Positions 63,606 to 64,000 of a DNA stretch of 64,000 nucleotides are shown here, one piece after another. The DNA comes from an uncultured Dokdonia sp. GTDB lineage: Bacteria; Bacteroidota; Bacteroidia; Flavobacteriales; Flavobacteriaceae. The position numbers and the translations under genes are program-made. Numbering within the stretch: position 1 is the first letter of the stretch; every line of letters starts with the position of its first letter. The DNA lies in assembly GCF_947492815.1 (NCBI RefSeq), contig NZ_CANLOB010000016.1:1-64000 (forward strand), read 5' to 3'. The notes beneath the pieces were generated by a model. It made no database searches, had not been told where the DNA came from, and saw only the letters and a program-made list of their open reading frames with translations.

Positions 63606-63989
63606 TTAAAAATCCCAACTCTGGAATCCTGTATCGTATACATCAAAGATATAGTCTCCTTCTGTAAGCAAAATAAAGACTAAATATAAAATTAAGAATA
63701 TTCCTGTCCATACTACTGCTCTACGAAGCCCTTTTACTTCATCACGCATGTGCATAAAGTCCCAAGTAATGTAATATGCTTTAAATATTGTTAATAATAT
63801 AAAAACCCAATTAAGGAGCTTCATACGCATAAACCTACCTTCTGTTAAGAATTCTGGCTTTATAATACCTAACCAAACTTCTATTATGGTAACAATAGAT
63901 AGTATAATAAGTACTCCCCATATTTTTGTTATGTTAGACTTAAACTTTAAAAGTCCTCTAAATATTTCTAATTTATGTTCGTGTGCCAT
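63606..63989 (-). CDS. Cytochrome c oxidase subunit IV (caa3-type)
   Basis: A 127-aa membrane protein with three helices (about 21-41, 55-73, 87-107). The middle stretch RMKLLNWVFILLTIFKAYYITWDFMHMRDEVKGLRR carries the KAYYIxxxFMHMxxE pattern of prokaryotic subunit IV. Bacteroidetes place it after the subunit III genes, which would lie beyond the right edge of this window. A terminator follows it, so the SCO operon downstream has its own promoter. Confidence 0.93.
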   Translation of the reverse strand: MAHEHKLEIFRGLLKFKSNITKIWGVLIILSIVTIIEVWLGIIKPEFLTEGRFMRMKLLNWVFILLTIFKAYYITWDFMHMRDEVKGLRRAVVWTGIFLILYLVFILLTEGDYIFDVYDTGFQSWDF

Positions 63990-64000
63990 TTTAAAATATC

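Overview
Organism: AT-rich DNA (roughly one third G+C by eye) with many proteins of Bacteroidetes type: a PorG homologue, PorP/SprF, OmpP1/FadL, OMP_b-brl_3-type barrels, two LytTR regulators paired with LytS-type kinases, an OmpA/PD40 protein, and a caa3-type oxidase accessory cluster. At least one promoter matches the Bacteroidetes consensus TTG-N19-TAnnTTTG. This is a chromosomal segment of a marine-type Flavobacteriaceae member (Dokdonia-like is my guess, not shown by the sequence). No tRNA, rRNA, CRISPR array, IS transposase or prophage was seen. Layout: 1-970 is accessory DNA: a 150-bp tandem repeat, an unknown protein, and a short palindrome-rich element. 985-6619 holds a LytTR/LytS two-component pair, a secreted serine aminopeptidase-like hydrolase, an MBL-fold hydrolase and two small exported proteins. 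6905-18759 holds a FolK-deoxynucleoside kinase fusion, a YhhQ-type transporter, an AsmA-like protein, a patatin phospholipase, two uncharacterised genes, a large outer-membrane barrel, Der GTPase and, 3 bp after it, a stand-alone protein resembling the N-terminal part of GldM. 18882-23001 holds an internally deleted LysE paralogue next to an intact LysE gene, a TetR regulator, a DUF2797 protein and a GH3-family protein. 23210-28703 holds an OmpA/PD40 protein and the tig-clpP-clpX protein quality control block. 28794-33244 holds a GDSL-type lipoprotein with a FadL-like channel, then an alpha/beta hydrolase with pdxJ. 33324-41545 is an envelope cluster on the plus strand: CBS protein, nadK, porG-like, uppS, bamA, two Skp/OmpH genes, murI. 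41573-52892 holds a second LytTR pair (TPR-type kinase), a VWA protein, an OmpA lipoprotein, an orphan PorP/SprF, an Nfu protein with a doubled N-domain, dodecin, a DUF255 thioredoxin-like lipoprotein and MscS. 52974-60936 is a MacAB-TolC-like efflux operon (one ATPase, two permeases, two adaptors, one TolC) ending in tsaB. 61105-63989 is a cytochrome oxidase accessory block (small CxxC protein, DUF420, SCO, a cysteine-poor protein, subunit IV). Main observations: (i) a dispersed palindrome with core GCTTTCGCGAAAGC occurs nine times exactly and several times in diverged form, five exact copies between genes and four inside genes, where it is read in different frames; (ii) a GldM N-terminal-like protein lacks the rest of GldM; (iii) a LysE paralogue has lost about 138 internal codons in frame; (iv) the efflux operon has duplicated permeases and adaptors. 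I see no clearly new defence or mobile system; the palindrome family and the short GldM-like protein are the best candidates for something undescribed.
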